Shown here: positions 44,864-52,908 of the stretch, piece by piece | Position numbering within the stretch: the first letter of the stretch is position 1 | Layout: each line of letters begins with the position of its first letter | Source of the DNA: Asticcacaulis endophyticus | GTDB lineage: Bacteria > Pseudomonadota > Alphaproteobacteria > Caulobacterales > Caulobacteraceae | Direction of reading: 5' to 3' | Length of the DNA: 64,000 nucleotides | NCBI RefSeq assembly: GCF_014652575.1 | Contig: NZ_BMZB01000002.1 | Coordinates: forward strand, 62,001 to 126,000 | The notes under the pieces: generated by a model | The model's input: only the letters and a program-made list of their open reading frames with translations | Databases searched by the model: none | Told to the model about the DNA's origin: nothing | Program-made: the position numbers and the translations under genes

Positions 44864-44889
44864 CCCCATCCGGCCAAGACCGGACGGGG
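44864..44889 (-). terminator. Hairpin after the DUF736 gene
   Basis: CCCCATCCGG and CCGGACGGGG pair with one wobble, separated by 6 bases, 12 bp after the DUF736 stop on the minus strand. GC-rich stem without a strong T-run; probable terminator. Confidence 0.55.
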
Positions 44890-44901
44890 CCGCCCCGCGC
44901 T

Positions 44902-45228
44902 TTAGCCGCCGTTCGGCCGGCTGCGCGACCAGATCAGGCTGTAGGTATCATCGCCATGATCGTCCTTGAACAGATTAGCGTTGATAGCGGCCGGAAAGGA
45001 TGGGTCGTCGAGTTTGACCGACAGGTAGGGGCGGTTGTCGGCGCGGGCGAGCTTTGACCAAGCCACGCCGATTTCTGCCTTGCCGGCGTAGATACGGTGC
45101 GTGGGGGCATCTTCGTTGGCGGGTTGGCCTTCGTCGACGATTCGAACGTTTTGGGCTGAAACGCCGAGGGTATTGATTTCGCCGATGTAGTCGTTGCCGA
45201 CGCGCTTGAATGAGCCGATGTTGGACAT
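44902..45228 (-). CDS. DUF736-family protein, intact copy
   Basis: 108 residues from ATG 45228 with an AGGAG site. Typical DUF736: MSNIGSFKRVGNDYIGEI at the start, EDAPTHRIYAGKAEIGVAW, LSVKLDDPSFPAAINANLF and closing SLIWSR. A damaged copy of this gene lies in opposite orientation at 45548-45855, with a matching AAAGGAGATATC leader. Function unknown; a mobile-element marker. Confidence 0.9.
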   Translation of the reverse strand: MSNIGSFKRVGNDYIGEINTLGVSAQNVRIVDEGQPANEDAPTHRIYAGKAEIGVAWSKLARADNRPYLSVKLDDPSFPAAINANLFKDDHGDDTYSLIWSRSRPNGG

Positions 45229-45547
45229 GTGATATCTCCTTTGAGGTTGACCTCGAAGCCGCCCTTTGCGACCTCGATGGGTGCCGATCAGCAGGAGACA
45301 ATTGACGCCGCACCGCTTCTTGAGCGGCCGGAACAAAGTGGAGGATGCCGCAAGGCCGGTTTGTTGCCGCGCGAGGAATGACGGGAACGCATTATGTCAC
45401 GCGCCCGCGTGGCGATGCGAATCCCCGTCAGGGGAAGAAACCGGCGTTGCGGCATTGCGGTTCAGGCAATGGCTCATGACAGATTGCGCCCCTTGTAGAG
45501 GACTGCATTTGGGATGGGATCGTGGCCTACCTGAAAGGAGATATCGC

Positions 45548-45855
45548 ATGTCCAACATCGGCTCATTCAAGCGCGTCGGCAACGACTACATCGGCCAAAG
45601 CCGATACCTTCGCGCGGCCGCAACGACTAAATCCACTGGATTGGCGGCGGCAACCCGCAACGAAGATGCCCCCAAGCACCGCATTTATGGCCGCCAGCGG
45701 AAGCGGCTCTGATATAGGTGAGGGGCTGGCTCGCGCCGACAACCGGCTCTATCTGTTGGTCAAGTAAGGCGATCCATCCTTTCCGGCCGCGATCAATGCT
45801 AATCTGTTCAAGGACGATCAGGGCGATGACACTTTCAGCCTGATCTGGTCACACT
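45548..45855 (+). pseudogene. Decayed inverted copy of DUF736
   Basis: Starts like the intact copy (SNIGSFKRVGNDYIG) with a GGAG site, then loses frame. EDAPKHRIYG is still readable, the frame ends at a TGA, and the rest (LARADNRLYLLVK, a TAA, then DPSFPAAINANLFKDD and FSLIWS) continues in other frames. At least two indels and one stop codon. It forms an inverted repeat of about 300 bp with the copy at 44902-45228. Confidence 0.85.
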
Positions 45856-46390
45856 ACTGCTTGACGCCGGCATGGACGCGGGCGGCCACAACGATTTGCC
45901 GCTGAAGGGCGTTGATGCTGCTGTTGATGGCGTTCGTGGCGTTTGCGAAGCTTAACTTCCAACCGCCTTGGTTGACGTGGCCGTTTGCCTGCCACGCGAG
46001 TTTTATATCGGAGGTAATTTTATTGAACCCTTCACGCGCCTTCCAGACGTCTTCGAGGGCAGGTCTCACAGAGGGGAAATAGATTTCGACCAGCATGGTC
46101 ATGGTCTCGGCGCCGCCATACTTTTTATCGCTTTTGCCGTGTTCTATCTGCATATCGAGCATTTGGTTGTAGTCGATTTTGCCGTCCAGAAGCGGATAGT
46201 AGGTGATCACTTGTGCCGCAAAGGATTTACCGAATTCGTCGGCGGACAGGTAAAGCTGTTCGGCTTTTTCACGCAGAAAGATCGTTTGGGTCCGGTTGCG
46301 GTTCAAATGATAGGTTACGACCGACGACATGACGCCGCTGGCCATGATGGTGCCGATTCCGACAATGAGGGCGACGGTAGGTCCATCCAT
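45854..46390 (-). CDS. Membrane-anchored hypothetical protein
   Basis: 178 residues. One N-terminal membrane helix (VALIVGIGTIMASGVMSSVV) followed by a soluble helical domain (TIFLREKAEQLYLSADEFGKSF and following), ending RVHAGVKQ. N-out or N-in orientation cannot be set with certainty. No family recognised. Its stop abuts the DUF736 pseudogene. Confidence 0.7.
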   Translation of the reverse strand: MDGPTVALIVGIGTIMASGVMSSVVTYHLNRNRTQTIFLREKAEQLYLSADEFGKSFAAQVITYYPLLDGKIDYNQMLDMQIEHGKSDKKYGGAETMTMLVEIYFPSVRPALEDVWKAREGFNKITSDIKLAWQANGHVNQGGWKLSFANATNAINSSINALQRQIVVAARVHAGVKQ

Positions 46391-46529
46391 GTGGCACTCT
46401 CCATATCAGTGTTCATCCAGAACTTTGCTGAAAAAGGCGAGCTCTGCAAGCCGCAAACCGCCGGCCACGACGCGGCTAACCTCAAGCGCCTGAGATATTA
46501 CGAAGCGCCTTAACTTAGCCTGTGAGGGT

Positions 46530-46949
46530 TCAGGCTTGGGCGGGCGGGGGGAATGACAGGATGCGGGCGAAGCCGGTGATGCCGATGGCGATCGCGCCAA
46601 CGACGGAAAAGACCACTTGCCAAGTCTCGGAGGGCATAGCCAATTTGGCGAGGCCATGGGTGGCATGGTATCCAGCGAAGGCGGCGGGGGCGACAAAGGC
46701 CGCGACGATGATGAGTTTGGCCCAGATCGGCTTGATGAAGATAAGGCAAAGTTGGCCGATGACGTAACTGGCTATCGACGCAGCAACCCCTACGGCAAAA
46801 GCCCCTAATCCGCCAGCGCCCGTGCTATAAGCCCATTGCCCGGCCATGATGCCGATATAAAGCGGAAGGGCATAGACGGCGAGATTGAACAGCAAATAGC
46901 ACATGGCGCCTATGCCAAAAATTATAGCGAGAATTCCAAGCACGATCAT
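46530..46949 (-). CDS. Multi-pass membrane protein of the mobile element
   Basis: 139 residues with four predicted membrane helices: ILAIIFGIGAMCYLLFNL, ALPLYIGIMAGQW, FAVGVAASIASYVIGQLC and LIIVAAFVAPAAFAG, plus a weaker fifth (VVFSVVGAIAIGITGFA). Such small membrane proteins are common in these elements, with unknown function; entry exclusion or regulation would be guesses. Confidence 0.75.
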   Translation of the reverse strand: MIVLGILAIIFGIGAMCYLLFNLAVYALPLYIGIMAGQWAYSTGAGGLGAFAVGVAASIASYVIGQLCLIFIKPIWAKLIIVAAFVAPAAFAGYHATHGLAKLAMPSETWQVVFSVVGAIAIGITGFARILSFPPPAQA

Positions 46950-47187
46950 CGGCGGTTGCCTTTTTCACTAGCCCCCGCACCTTTGTTGTCGGGGCTTATG
47001 GGGTAACGATGTTACGGTACCCGTTCTGTTGTCAAGTAACATTTTACCTAATGACCGATCCCGGTTTGTCCAGAATCGACGGTTTGCATTTGTGAACGAG
47101 TCGTCTAGTTTTGAACCCTGGGCCTGATCACCGCATGTGTCGATGTGACAGCCGGGCTTTAAACCGCGGTATGAAAGAGATTTTGCT

Positions 47188-47463
47188 ATGAACACGTCAG
47201 AACTTATTGAAAAGATCGCCACGGAGAACGGCTTGACGAAAGTCGTCGCCAAGGGCGTCGTCGAGTCGTTTTTCAAGGCTGTGACCGAGGCCGCTGTGGT
47301 TGGCGACGAGGTGAATTTCCCAGGCTTTGGTAAATTCAAGGTCCAGGCGCGCGCCGCGCGAGATGGTCGTAACCCGGCTACCGGCGAGACGGTCAAGATC
47401 GCCGCATCCAAGAAACTGGCGTTTCAGCCGGCGAAGGCCGTCAAGGACAGGCTAAACGGTTAA
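47188..47463 (+). CDS. HU-family DNA-binding protein
   Basis: 91 residues. HU/IHF fold throughout: NTSELIEKIATENGLTK, the dimerisation helix KGVVESFFKAVTEA, the PGFGKFKVQARAARDGRNP arm with the RNPATGE DNA-binding tip, and FQPAKAVKDRLN at the end. Length normal. Nucleoid-associated, probably an element-encoded architectural factor for replication, transfer or excision. Convergent with the DUF2493 gene. Confidence 0.95.
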   Translation: MNTSELIEKIATENGLTKVVAKGVVESFFKAVTEAAVVGDEVNFPGFGKFKVQARAARDGRNPATGETVKIAASKKLAFQPAKAVKDRLNG

Positions 47464-47478
47464 CGAGGTTGGTAGCGT

Positions 47479-48408
47479 TTACGCGCCACCGCCTTTCCAA
47501 ACCGGAATGCCAAGCTTCCTGGCTTTGTCGGCAAGGTTTTCTTGAATACCGGTTCCGGGGAAGACCACCACGCCAATGGGCAAGGTATCGAGTATCTGGT
47601 CATTACGCTTAAAGGGGGCGGCCTTGCGGTGTTTGCTCCAGTCGGGCTTAAAGACCACCTGCGAAACCTTACGATGGTCTGCCCATTTGGCGGCGATGAG
47701 TTCCGCCCCCTTCGGAGAGCCGCCGTGCAACAGGACCATATCCGGGTGCTTAGTATGGGCCTTATCCAGCATGTCCCAGATTAGATTGTAGTCATTATAG
47801 TCCATGCCGCCCGTGAAAGCGATTTTGGGGCCAGCGGGTACAAGTAAGGTCGTTTCCGTTCGACGACGGGCATTCAGATAGTCGCGGCTATCGATGATGG
47901 CTGAAGTCAGGGTCTGCCGGTTGACCACTGATCCTGCACGGGGGCGCCAGATGTCACCGGTTATCTTCACGAAATGCTCCGTGGCCTGTTCGCGCATGAG
48001 TTCAAACGCATCCCGACGCTCCACCAAGCTGCGGCCTTCGGCGATAAGGCGTTCGAGTTCAACCGATTTGATCTCGGAGCCATCCTGTTCGCGTTGACTA
48101 CGCATTTGAGCCTGCTCGTTGTCGTCGAGCTCGCGCAGTAAGCGATCGGCGGCTCGGTGAAACAGGTTCACGGTCGACCACAGCAGGGTATCGAGATCCG
48201 GTTCCAGTCGCGTATCCGTGAAGCTTGATACCAGCGCATCAAAAATGTCGGCGACGGCACCAGCTAGGACCCAGCCTTCTGGAAGCGGTCGGGGATCGCC
48301 TTCGTCGTTGAAGGGGCGGTAGCCATGTAGTTGCAGTTCGCTTAAGGCATGATCGGTAGGGGAGGCTTGGTGAGGGGGTTCAAAATCGTTAAGATCAGGG
48401 GTGGTCAT
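47479..48408 (-). CDS. DUF2493 (SLOG-like, YspA) family protein
   Basis: 309 residues. The C-terminal third is the DUF2493 Rossmann-like domain: KIAFTGGMDYNDYNLIWDML, MVLLHGGSPKGAELIAAKWA and IGVVVFPGTGIQENLADKAR. SLOG-fold proteins bind nucleotides or nucleotide-derived ligands. The N-terminal 150 residues are helical (LEPDLDTLLWSTVNLFHRAADRLL). A frequent gene in alphaproteobacterial integrative elements; function unproven. Confidence 0.9.
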   Translation of the reverse strand: MTTPDLNDFEPPHQASPTDHALSELQLHGYRPFNDEGDPRPLPEGWVLAGAVADIFDALVSSFTDTRLEPDLDTLLWSTVNLFHRAADRLLRELDDNEQAQMRSQREQDGSEIKSVELERLIAEGRSLVERRDAFELMREQATEHFVKITGDIWRPRAGSVVNRQTLTSAIIDSRDYLNARRRTETTLLVPAGPKIAFTGGMDYNDYNLIWDMLDKAHTKHPDMVLLHGGSPKGAELIAAKWADHRKVSQVVFKPDWSKHRKAAPFKRNDQILDTLPIGVVVFPGTGIQENLADKARKLGIPVWKGGGA

Positions 48409-48581
48409 GGGCTGGTCTCCGTTTCAGGACCCGCGCCTTTCGCGGGCCTTCATGGCGACGGAAGGCGCCATAAGGACCTGATATGCACCCGCAGGGCCGT
48501 AGCGCAGCGAAGGAGGCGCAGCCTTGCCAATCGGGGCCAATGGCGTACCGATCGCCCTCCTGAAGGCCGCATAGGTGCGCT

Positions 48582-48742
48582 CTAGGTCACGGCGTCCTGC
48601 TCATGCCCAACCCTGATCTTATCAGCCTCACCTGGGTTTCGCCACTGACATGCTGGCCAACTAGGAAAGTCTTCCGCGTTCACGCTGAACGAACGGTCGC
48701 CAGTATAGTAGGGCCGGCCCGGATCTATAATGTCATAGAGGC
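48582..48742 (-). pseudogene. 3' fragment of an element gene at a junction
   Basis: The last about 50 codons of a protein read YDIIDPGRPYYTGDRSFSV, then NAEDFPSWPACQWRNPGEAD. This is clearly protein-like but has no start. Its 5' side runs directly into the LysR fragment at about 48740, so the beginning of the gene has been lost. A CCCGCG...CGCGGG hairpin at 48430-48446 downstream may be its original terminator. Confidence 0.5.
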
Positions 48743-49035
48743 AGAGGTGGGGACACGTCTGGACTCTGCGCGATCCGACCATGAAGCCATTGGGTAAACC
48801 GTTTTGCGAGTTCGGTCAGCCGGCTAAAATTGCGTGCCACGAGGTAGTACGCACCGTAGGGCAGCGATAGTTCGAACACCTGAACCAGGCGTCCCGCCTC
48901 GATGTCATCGGCAACGAGTATTCTGTCGATGAGCGCGACGCCTTGGTTTCGTAATGCCGCTTGAAGGACAAGTCCGCCATCGGGCCCGGCGAAACCCGGC
49001 CAAGAAATAGCGGTGCGGCCTGTCAGTCTCGATTA
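48733..49035 (-). pseudogene. LysR-family regulator remnant (C-terminal part)
   Basis: About 100 codons in one frame, stop TGA at 48733-48735, match the end of a GcvA-like LysR substrate-binding domain: QAALRNQGVALIDRILVADD, then GRLVQVFELSLPYGAYYLVA, and FTQWLHGRIAQ. There is no start codon; upstream the frame hits a TAA near 49030. The HTH half is missing. Remnant only. Confidence 0.75.
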
Positions 49036-49132
49036 CAGTAGGTAATGGGCGTGGGCGCATCGCGTTGCCCAACATCTTCAATCACGGCGTCAACTGGAAC
49101 CGCGGACTGTCACCGGTTTTGGCAAGGCAGCT

Positions 49133-50452
49133 TCATTTTTTCTGTTCAAAGAGCCAGTCGCGGATACCTTCGATGGTGTAGGCGATGCGCCAGGTGTTGA
49201 CATGATTGCTGCCCGGGTTGTCGTCTTGACCCTCGGGAACCACAGTACCTTTTTCCAGGACCGTATAGTTGATCGAACGGCCCTGAGCTCTCATCGCCGC
49301 AACGCCCGCCGCGAATTGAGCTGGCGTGGAAAGCCCGCTCCAGGTAGCCCGGCTTATCTTGGCCCCCAGACCTTCATAAACCTTCATCATGGCGTTCTGC
49401 GTAGGGAAGGCTTTCGTATCACCTTCTGCGACGACGACCCATTGTGTCTGTTTCGCAAGGGGCTGGACTTTCGTCGGCTCCCATTGACCGGCGACGATGA
49501 ACGAGGCTGCGAACAGATCAGGATATTTGATGTTGATGGCGATGGAAAGCATCGCGCCACCGGACTGACCCGTCGTATAGAGCCGGTTCTTGTCGATGCT
49601 GTATGCGCGCGCTACGTGGTCGAGCAGATCGACCACGGTATCGATCCAACTGCTCTCTTCACTGTCGTCACCGGCAACCTGAACGGCGAACTGGGGTGCA
49701 AGCACGAAGCATTCGTGCTTGGCCTGCTCTTGAGGACTGGCCCATATCACGGCGCCCAGACCCTGTATCAGGGTCGTTTCAACGACACGGCCGGTAACCC
49801 CCGCGTCGTGCATGAACAGAACCATCGGGTAGGTTTTGCCGGGATCGTAGTTGGTCGGTACGAACAGGTTGTATTGCACGACGTCGCCGGTTTTCGGATC
49901 GCTGAAGACGCGCTGATCAAAATCATCCACGATCAGGTTTGAAACACTGGTAATGGGGATCGCGACTGTCGTTGCCGGATAAACGCTGCCGTTTGCCGTC
50001 CTGACTGGGCCGATCTGCGTGAAGGTCGCCGTGGCATCCTTGTGTGTCGTGGATCGACCGTTGCTGAAATTAATGCGGGCATCCGCGTCATCTGCTGACA
50101 ACTCGATGATCACGAAGCGTCCATGTGTGCCGACTTTCGCCATGGCAGCGGCCGTGTTCGCATAAACGGCTGTCACTGTCCGCCCTTCGACAGCGAAGGT
50201 CGAGACAGACAATTTGGATGTGTCGATGTCCTGATCGTAGCCGACCGCGATAGCGATCAATCGCTGGCCATCACCTGAGACCTTTGTGATCGCGGTGCCG
50301 CCTTTGATATGGGCGGGAAGCGGCGGGCCGAAGGACGGGGGCCCACCTGATGGCACGCCGTCCGCCTCTTGCGATTGTGCAATGGCCGCGGAGGTCATAA
50401 CGGCGGCGCTCCCCAGGCCGGCTATGGCGAAAAAGTGTCTACGCGAATGCAT
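49133..50452 (-). CDS. Secreted alpha/beta hydrolase (PHB-depolymerase/esterase-like)
   Basis: 439 residues. N-terminal Tat-like signal (SRRHFFAIAGLGSAAVM). A beta-rich N-terminal domain (to about residue 170) is followed by an alpha/beta-hydrolase domain: MVLFMHDAGVTG oxyanion region, YTTGQSGGAMLSIAI nucleophile elbow with Ser in GQSGG, VVVAEGDTKAFP for the acid, and SNHVNTWRIAY for the His. The organisation resembles extracellular esterases with an N-terminal accessory domain. Substrate unknown. It stands alone between gene remnants. Confidence 0.85.
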   Translation of the reverse strand: MHSRRHFFAIAGLGSAAVMTSAAIAQSQEADGVPSGGPPSFGPPLPAHIKGGTAITKVSGDGQRLIAIAVGYDQDIDTSKLSVSTFAVEGRTVTAVYANTAAAMAKVGTHGRFVIIELSADDADARINFSNGRSTTHKDATATFTQIGPVRTANGSVYPATTVAIPITSVSNLIVDDFDQRVFSDPKTGDVVQYNLFVPTNYDPGKTYPMVLFMHDAGVTGRVVETTLIQGLGAVIWASPQEQAKHECFVLAPQFAVQVAGDDSEESSWIDTVVDLLDHVARAYSIDKNRLYTTGQSGGAMLSIAINIKYPDLFAASFIVAGQWEPTKVQPLAKQTQWVVVAEGDTKAFPTQNAMMKVYEGLGAKISRATWSGLSTPAQFAAGVAAMRAQGRSINYTVLEKGTVVPEGQDDNPGSNHVNTWRIAYTIEGIRDWLFEQKK

Positions 50453-50589
50453 CCATCGTCTCCCGTTCCGCCGATGGCTTTTACACCTGCATTATCAGCG
50501 GAATGCAGGCGCGTTTAATTCAAAAATCAATCTAATCAGCATGGCTCGTTGTTTACAATACATTATCGTCTTTTCCGGGGCATGCGGTT

Positions 50590-51027
50590 CGTTCTTCAAG
50601 GCCCCGGGAATGGTTGCCTGCCCGTCAGCCGTTTGTGCAGACGTCTTGGATTGCCACCACGGGGAATTCGTTCGGTGCCGTCGAAGCCCTGTTTGGGGCA
50701 CAGCACCTCGGCTACTGCGCCGCGATTGACGCATCGTGCGGCGCGGAAAGCTGGGCTCAGGCGCCTTAAATCCGCGACGCCATGACAAAAACGGTGCGCC
50801 AAATCCCGATTTCCGTTCTGTTTTTTCAGGCCCAGAACGACTACGATGTGGCGCCAAGTATTGTCCTTCACAAGGAAATGGTCAAAGCCGGCAAGGTGGC
50901 GGAGGTGAACCTCTATCCCGCCTTTGGATCGTCGGATCGTGACGGCCACAGTTTTGCGTACCGGGGGATATCGATATGGGAAGCTGACACTTTCCGGTTC
51001 CTTGATGCCTATTGTGGGGCAGACTGA
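50590..51027 (+). pseudogene. Alpha/beta hydrolase (dienelactone-hydrolase-like) remnant
   Basis: One reading frame gives QTSWIATTGNSFGAVEALF with the nucleophile elbow GNSFGA, then CAAIDASCGAESWAQAP, a TAA stop at 50767-50769, and in the same frame IRDAM, FFQAQNDYDVAPSIVLHKEM and a closing SDRDGHSFAYRGISIW with the catalytic His. The N-terminal part is missing. So it is a truncated gene with a nonsense codon. The 3' part alone has an ATG at 50782 but would lack the nucleophile. Confidence 0.75.
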
Positions 51028-51218
51028 GGTGCCCCAAAAATTTTAGACGCGTTGCTTGTTACGAATTGGATGAAAAAGGAGCTGGTAATGTCCGCTTCTG
51101 AGATTTCGGCGCGTACCGCGAATGTCCGCCTTGGTCGCTCACATGAAGTTATGTTTGCGGGCTATTCACGTCGCCGAGGGAATGTCGCTTGCCTGAGCAA
51201 CAGGGTTACCTGTAGAAC

Positions 51219-51235
51219 TTGCGGATCATTCGCAA
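51219..51235. promoter_or_regulatory. Dyad upstream of the haem-system sigma gene
   Basis: TTGCG-GATCATT-CGCAA, perfect 5-bp arms, 23 bp before the sigma start. The spacing and ATCATT centre recall the Fur-type dyads in front of the other iron systems in this window. Function inferred. Confidence 0.35.
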
Positions 51236-51257
51236 CTGTGCTAGTTGTGTTGGCCTC

Positions 51258-51800
51258 ATGGCCGAAAGCTCCCCCTTACCGGACCGAAACAATCTGTCCC
51301 TAAATCAAATCGCCCGTCAACTTCAGGGGCCGCTGTTTTCGCATGTGCGGGGACGTGTACGCTCTCATAGCGATGCCGAAGATATTGCTCAGGAAAGCTG
51401 GGCACGAGTAGCCGGCGCATTGGCTGGTGAAGGCATAGGGAACATACGTGCATATATCTATAGTATTGCACGCAATTTGACGGTCGATCATTACCGCCGA
51501 CAATCGCGTAATCCGGTAGTTGAGGTAGATGAGGCCTTCTACCTGAATGTGGCTGATCTGAAGCCAAACCCTGAAACTCAACTACTGACGCGCGATGAAC
51601 TGAGACGGATGAATGCAATCATAACCGCTATGCCGGCCCGTCCACGCCAAATCTTTCGCTTGTCACGTATTGAAGGCATGTCCTACGCCGACATAGGCCG
51701 TAAACTCGGTCTGTCGCGTCAAGCGGTTCAGGAGCATATGGTGCGTGCACTTTTGGCGCTTCAAATGGCGGCTGCCAATGATTACGGCCCCACGACCTGA
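51258..51800 (+). CDS. ECF sigma factor (FecI-like), haem uptake system
   Basis: 180 residues from ATG 51258; the frame is open 13 codons upstream. Region 2: HSDAEDIAQESWARVAGAL and IYSIARNLTVDHYRRQ; region 4: MPARPRQIFRLSRIEGMSYADIG and LGLSRQAVQEHMVRAL. Followed by fecR and a TonB receptor, the normal FecIRA order. Would drive the receptor operon in response to haem or another iron source. Confidence 0.92.
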   Translation: MAESSPLPDRNNLSLNQIARQLQGPLFSHVRGRVRSHSDAEDIAQESWARVAGALAGEGIGNIRAYIYSIARNLTVDHYRRQSRNPVVEVDEAFYLNVADLKPNPETQLLTRDELRRMNAIITAMPARPRQIFRLSRIEGMSYADIGRKLGLSRQAVQEHMVRALLALQMAAANDYGPTT

Positions 51801-51828
51801 CAAATGCATAGTGGCAACGTCATAATCA

Positions 51829-52806
51829 GTGACGGACCCAGCCGTGGGTGCTGTCTGCAGACGTAAGGTTAAGATTTTGACACCCTCAATTCATGAAACA
51901 GATCCGCTCGACCGGCTTGATCCGGTGCGGCTGGCCGCGACCCGGTGGTTTGTGGCCCTACGCGATGAGAATGCCGACGAGGCTCTGATCGCTGAGTTCG
52001 AAGTGTGGTGTGCTGCTGATCCCTGTAATGTGCAGACCTACGACCGGATTGAAAAGCTTTGGGGGGCATCAGACGGCCTGGCGGCATTGAACGGGACAAC
52101 CCACCGGCGTGGCCTGATTGGCGGAGCGGCCGGGGCTCTGGCAGTTTTGGCGGGGGGGCGGCTTCTCATGCAGGCGCATCCTTTCGCCGACTACCGCGCC
52201 GGAACGGGACAGCTTAGAACGGCGATGCTGCCAGATGGCTCACGTGTGGAGATGGCCTCGCAATCTGCCTTGTCAGTAAGTTTTTCGCCGGATCGTCGAC
52301 GGGTGAAGCTTTTGTCGGGCGAGGCATGGTTCAAAGTAGCCCGCGATCCATCGCGACCGTTCGAGGTGGCCGCGGCCGGCGGGCGGATAACGGCACTGGG
52401 CACAGCCTTTGCTGTGGCGACGGATGACACGTCAACACAGGTAACTGTGACCGAACACGCCGTCAGGGTGGTGCTGGCCGGGCAAGCTGTGCGTCTGGAG
52501 GACGGTTATAGTTTGCGTTACGCAAAAGCCCGAATTGGGCCGACATTAACGGCGGATGAAAATGCGCTGGCGTGGCGAACGGGCCGTCTGGTTTTTGTTT
52601 CCCGCCCGTTATCCGAGGTTGTGCGAGTGCTCGATCGCTGGGCGGGGGGGCGTACGATCATTGCTGACAAAGCTCTGGCCGCGCGAGAGGTCACCCTGAT
52701 GGTAAGCGTGGCCAATGCCGGTGACGGCGTGGCGCGTCTGGCAGAAAGTTTACCCGTCCGGGTAAGGCGTATAACACCACTCATGACCGTAATTAGCAAA
52801 ATATAA
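51829..52806 (+). CDS. FecR-family anti-sigma regulator, haem uptake system
   Basis: 325 residues from GTG 51829; a later start around 51877 is possible. N-terminal anti-sigma helices with AATRWFVALRDENADEAL and EFEVWCAADPCN, a membrane helix at about residues 93-112 (GLIGGAAGALAVLAGGRLLM), and the periplasmic FecR domain (TAMLPDGSRVEMASQSALSV, VKLLSGEAWFKVARD). Begins 28 bp after the sigma stop. Confidence 0.92.
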   Translation: MTDPAVGAVCRRKVKILTPSIHETDPLDRLDPVRLAATRWFVALRDENADEALIAEFEVWCAADPCNVQTYDRIEKLWGASDGLAALNGTTHRRGLIGGAAGALAVLAGGRLLMQAHPFADYRAGTGQLRTAMLPDGSRVEMASQSALSVSFSPDRRRVKLLSGEAWFKVARDPSRPFEVAAAGGRITALGTAFAVATDDTSTQVTVTEHAVRVVLAGQAVRLEDGYSLRYAKARIGPTLTADENALAWRTGRLVFVSRPLSEVVRVLDRWAGGRTIIADKALAAREVTLMVSVANAGDGVARLAESLPVRVRRITPLMTVISKI

Positions 52807-52824
52807 AAATAATTCTCATTTGCA
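52805..52824. promoter_or_regulatory. Fur-box-like sequence before the haem receptor
   Basis: AATTCTCATTTGCA matches the right half of the 61613-61635 dyad (GATTATCATTTGCA), and a second CATTTG/CAAATG inverted repeat overlaps it at about 52817-52836. About 85-105 bp upstream of the receptor start. Iron control is inferred. Confidence 0.4.
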
Positions 52825-52908
52825 GACTGACAAATGCAAAGGACCGACGTCCTCATCCTCAGGGACGCCAGATGGCGTCAATTTGGGCAAAGTGAGTAGG
52901 GCGGCAAA

